64,000 bases of DNA from Cobetia amphilecti (GTDB lineage: Bacteria > Pseudomonadota > Gammaproteobacteria > Pseudomonadales > Halomonadaceae): contig NZ_CP084115.1 of the NCBI RefSeq assembly GCF_020217465.1, positions 2,294,001 through 2,358,000 of the forward strand, written 5' to 3'. Position numbers and translations under genes: made by a program. The notes under the pieces were generated by a model. It was not told the origin of the DNA. It did no database searches and worked only from the letters and a program-made list of their open reading frames with translations. How positions within the stretch are numbered: the stretch's first letter is position 1; every line of letters begins with the position of its first letter. Positions 61,934-64,000 of the stretch are shown one piece after another.

Positions 61934-63115
61934 ATGCCCCTTGCCCTGCTGGCGCTGACATTGAGCGCCTTTGCCATCGGGACCACCGAGTTCGTGATCG
62001 TCGGATTGGTACCCACCATCGCTCAGGACCTGAGCGTCTCTCTGCCTTCCGCTGGCCTGCTGGTCAGCCTGTATGCCGTCGGTGTCGCCATCGGCGCCCC
62101 CGTGCTGACCGCCATGACCGGCCGCTTCAATCGCAAGCTGGTACTGCTGGGACTGATGGCGCTGTTCATCGCCGGCAACCTGCTGGCCTGGCAGGCACCC
62201 AGCTACAGCTCGCTGATCACGGCGCGCATCCTGACTGGCCTGGCCCACGGGGTCTTCTTCTCCATCGGCTCCACCATCGCGACAAGCCTGGTGAGCAAGG
62301 ACAAGGAAGCCAGTGCGATCGCCATCATGTTCACCGGCCTGACCGTGGCTCTGGTCACTGGCGTGCCGCTGGGCACCTGGATCGGTCAGCACTTCGGCTG
62401 GCGCGCCACCTTCCTCGTGGTCTCGCTCCTAGGCGTGCTGGCATTGATCGGCAGCGCCATCCTGGTGCCCAACAATCTCAAGAAGAACGTACCGGCCACC
62501 TTCGCCCAACAGCTCAAGGTGCTGACCCATCCGCGCCTGCTGCTGGTCTACCTGATCACCATTCTCGGCTACGGCGGCACCTTCACGGCCTTCACCTATC
62601 TGGCCCCGCTGCTGCAGGACGTCAGTGGCTTCAATGAAGGTGCCATCAGTCTGATCATGCTGGTCTACGGCGTCTCGGTCGCCATTGGCAACATCCAGGG
62701 CGGCAAGCTGGCCGACCGCATGGGCCCGATCCGCGCCCTGACCCTGATCTTCGGTGGCCTGATCGTCATCCTCGGCGTGCTGACCTTCACTGCCGCCAAC
62801 CCGATCACCGCCGTGATCACCATCCTGATCTGGGGTGCCTTCGCCTTCGGCAACGTGCCGGGCCTGCAGGTCTACGTCGTGCAGCAGGCCGAACGCTTCG
62901 TGCCGCAGGCCGTTGATGTGGCCTCCGGTCTCAACATCGCCGCCTTCAACATCGGCATCGCACTGGGCTCCATCGTCGGTGGCCAGGTGGTATCCGGGAT
63001 GGCACTGACCGACACCGCCTGGATCGGCGCGCTGATCGTCACCGCCGCCCTGCTGCTGACCCTGCTAGCCGGTCGCCTCGACAACCGTCACGCCTCTTCC
63101 ATCGCGACCGCCTGA
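61934..63115 (+). CDS. MFS transporter (AraJ/YdhP-like, DHA1 family)
   Basis: Inner-membrane major facilitator of 393 residues, 12 TM. N-terminal ALTLSAFAIGTTEFVIVGLV and TARILTGLAHGVFFSIGSTI are the signatures of the AraJ/YdhP/YdeA group of sugar or drug exporters. Followed by a luciferase-like oxidoreductase gene 108 nt away, same direction. Substrate unknown. Confidence 0.92.
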   Translation: MPLALLALTLSAFAIGTTEFVIVGLVPTIAQDLSVSLPSAGLLVSLYAVGVAIGAPVLTAMTGRFNRKLVLLGLMALFIAGNLLAWQAPSYSSLITARILTGLAHGVFFSIGSTIATSLVSKDKEASAIAIMFTGLTVALVTGVPLGTWIGQHFGWRATFLVVSLLGVLALIGSAILVPNNLKKNVPATFAQQLKVLTHPRLLLVYLITILGYGGTFTAFTYLAPLLQDVSGFNEGAISLIMLVYGVSVAIGNIQGGKLADRMGPIRALTLIFGGLIVILGVLTFTAANPITAVITILIWGAFAFGNVPGLQVYVVQQAERFVPQAVDVASGLNIAAFNIGIALGSIVGGQVVSGMALTDTAWIGALIVTAALLLTLLAGRLDNRHASSIATA

Positions 63116-63223
63116 TCCGCCGCGAAGCCTCCCGCCATCACGACCTGCCCCCGATTCCGACAGCTCAGCCTGCTGGCTCGGGGGCACCGTCGTCTACCCA
63201 CCTGCTTGCTGAAGGACTCCATC

Positions 63224-64000
63224 ATGATCTCCCCGACCCGCCCGCTGGATCGTCTCACTCAAGGCCCCCTGACCCTGGGCGTCGAACTGCCCCTCGACAA
63301 TGATTGGGTCCGCACTGACAGAGCCCCCTCCACGCCCTTCGGCGTGCCTGACATGCGCGCCCATGCCGAGCTGATCAAACAGGTCGACAGGCTCGGCTTC
63401 CGTGCTGCCTGGTTGCGTGACGTGCCACTGTTCGACCCCGCCTTCGGCGATGCCGGTCAGGTCTTCGAGCTGTTCACCTACCTGGGCTATCTGGCCAGTC
63501 ACACCGACAACCTGCTGCTGGGTACCGCTGCCGCGGTGCTGCCGCTGCGCCAGCCGTGGCTGGTGAGAAAGGCCGCCGCCAGCGTGCAGGCCCTGAGCGA
63601 AGACCGCCTGCTGCTGGGCGTCGCCAGTGGCGACCGACCGGCGGAATACCCGCTGTTCGGTGAGGAGTTCGCGACCCGTGGTGCCGCCTTCCGTCACGCG
63701 GTGGACGTCATCAAGGGCCAGGCGGACGACGCCCTGAGCGAAGGCCAGGCCATCCTGCCTGCCGCGACGCGTCCGCCGCTGTTGAGTGCCGGGCTCTCCC
63801 AGCAGACGCCCGAGTGGATCGGTCGCGAGATGGACGGCTGGCTGGCCTACCCGGGCACGCCGGAGGACCACATCCGCCGCGTGGCGCTCTGGCGTCAGGT
63901 CGCCGGTGACAAACCCTACGTCAGTTTCATCCACCTCAATCTGGAAGAAGATCCGCACGCCCCGGTGCGTCGTCATCGCTTCGGGTTGTCGAGTGGCCGC
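63224..64000 (+). CDS. Luciferase-like flavin oxidoreductase, BA3436 type (partial)
   Basis: FMN-dependent LLM-class oxidoreductase, 259 residues seen, 3' end outside the window. Begins MISPTRPLDRLTQGPLTLGV; landmarks LGFRAAWLRDVPLFDPAFGD, RLLLGVASGDRPAEYPLFG and SAGLSQQTPEWIGREMDGWL. GAAGGACTCCATC precedes the ATG. Possibly co-transcribed with the MFS gene. Substrate not known. Confidence 0.9.
   Translation, partial: MISPTRPLDRLTQGPLTLGVELPLDNDWVRTDRAPSTPFGVPDMRAHAELIKQVDRLGFRAAWLRDVPLFDPAFGDAGQVFELFTYLGYLASHTDNLLLGTAAAVLPLRQPWLVRKAAASVQALSEDRLLLGVASGDRPAEYPLFGEEFATRGAAFRHAVDVIKGQADDALSEGQAILPAATRPPLLSAGLSQQTPEWIGREMDGWLAYPGTPEDHIRRVALWRQVAGDKPYVSFIHLNLEEDPHAPVRRHRFGLSSGR

Overview
The window is a gene-dense, high-GC (about 60% or slightly more, by eye) chromosomal stretch from a gammaproteobacterium. 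Protein resemblance (HmgA/FahA/MaiA, RegB/RegA, ArsJ with its GAPDH partner, the CDF transporter with Cys-rich ends, a PA4780-type RIO kinase) points to Halomonadaceae, most likely Cobetia or a close relative. The genus is inference. I see no rRNA, tRNA, insertion sequence, prophage or CRISPR array, so this looks like a core-genome segment with small accessory pieces.

Layout. 1-5.2 kb: 3'-truncated membrane diguanylate cyclase, tatD, mscL, prfC. 5.3-6.7 kb: a divergent merR/CDF metal-efflux pair with a textbook MerR operator between them. 6.7-10.8 kb: the homogentisate pathway hmgA-fahA-maiA with a divergent MarR regulator. 10.9-12.6 kb: a DUF2256 mini-protein overlapping a DASH cryptochrome. 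12.7-15.5 kb: RegB/RegA-type redox two-component system and 3-hydroxybutyrate dehydrogenase. 15.7-18.8 kb: a QseBC/PmrAB-like pair and an orphan SDR-like protein. 19.1-23.9 kb: lrgA-lrgB and a large GAF-PAS-GAF-PAS-GGDEF-EAL protein. 24.1-25.2 kb: a decayed locus, with a low-molecular-weight tyrosine phosphatase next to the broken end of an HlyD/M50-type gene. 25.6-38 kb: assorted metabolism and transport (aldehyde dehydrogenase, zinc CDF, EamA, EEP phosphatase, YiiX-like, YehS, an orphan ArsR, RIO kinase, alcohol dehydrogenase, SutA-like mini-protein, NYN protein, MHS-family MFS).

38.0-46.5 kb is the most interesting block. A GntR/UTRA regulator faces an operon that encodes a binding protein, a cytosolic NPP-type phosphodiesterase, two permeases, an ATPase and a HAD phosphatase, followed by an orphan CofD-like protein. 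Two near-identical 15-bp sites, one before the regulator and one before the operon, look like its operators. The gene content suggests uptake of an intact phosphorylated compound followed by cytosolic cleavage; the substrate is unknown.

46.6-51.2 kb is oxyanion defence: chrA (chromate) and arsR-gapdh-arsJ, in which GAPDH makes 1-arseno-3-phosphoglycerate and ArsJ exports it. 51.5-64 kb: thioredoxin, an MRJP/Yellow-like lipoprotein, a NERD/zinc-ribbon protein, LysR, a TRIC channel, a GlxA-type AraC regulator, a diguanylate cyclase, a sodium-solute symporter with a small membrane partner, an AraJ/YdhP-like MFS and a truncated luciferase-like oxidoreductase. Strong bidirectional hairpins separate most convergent units.
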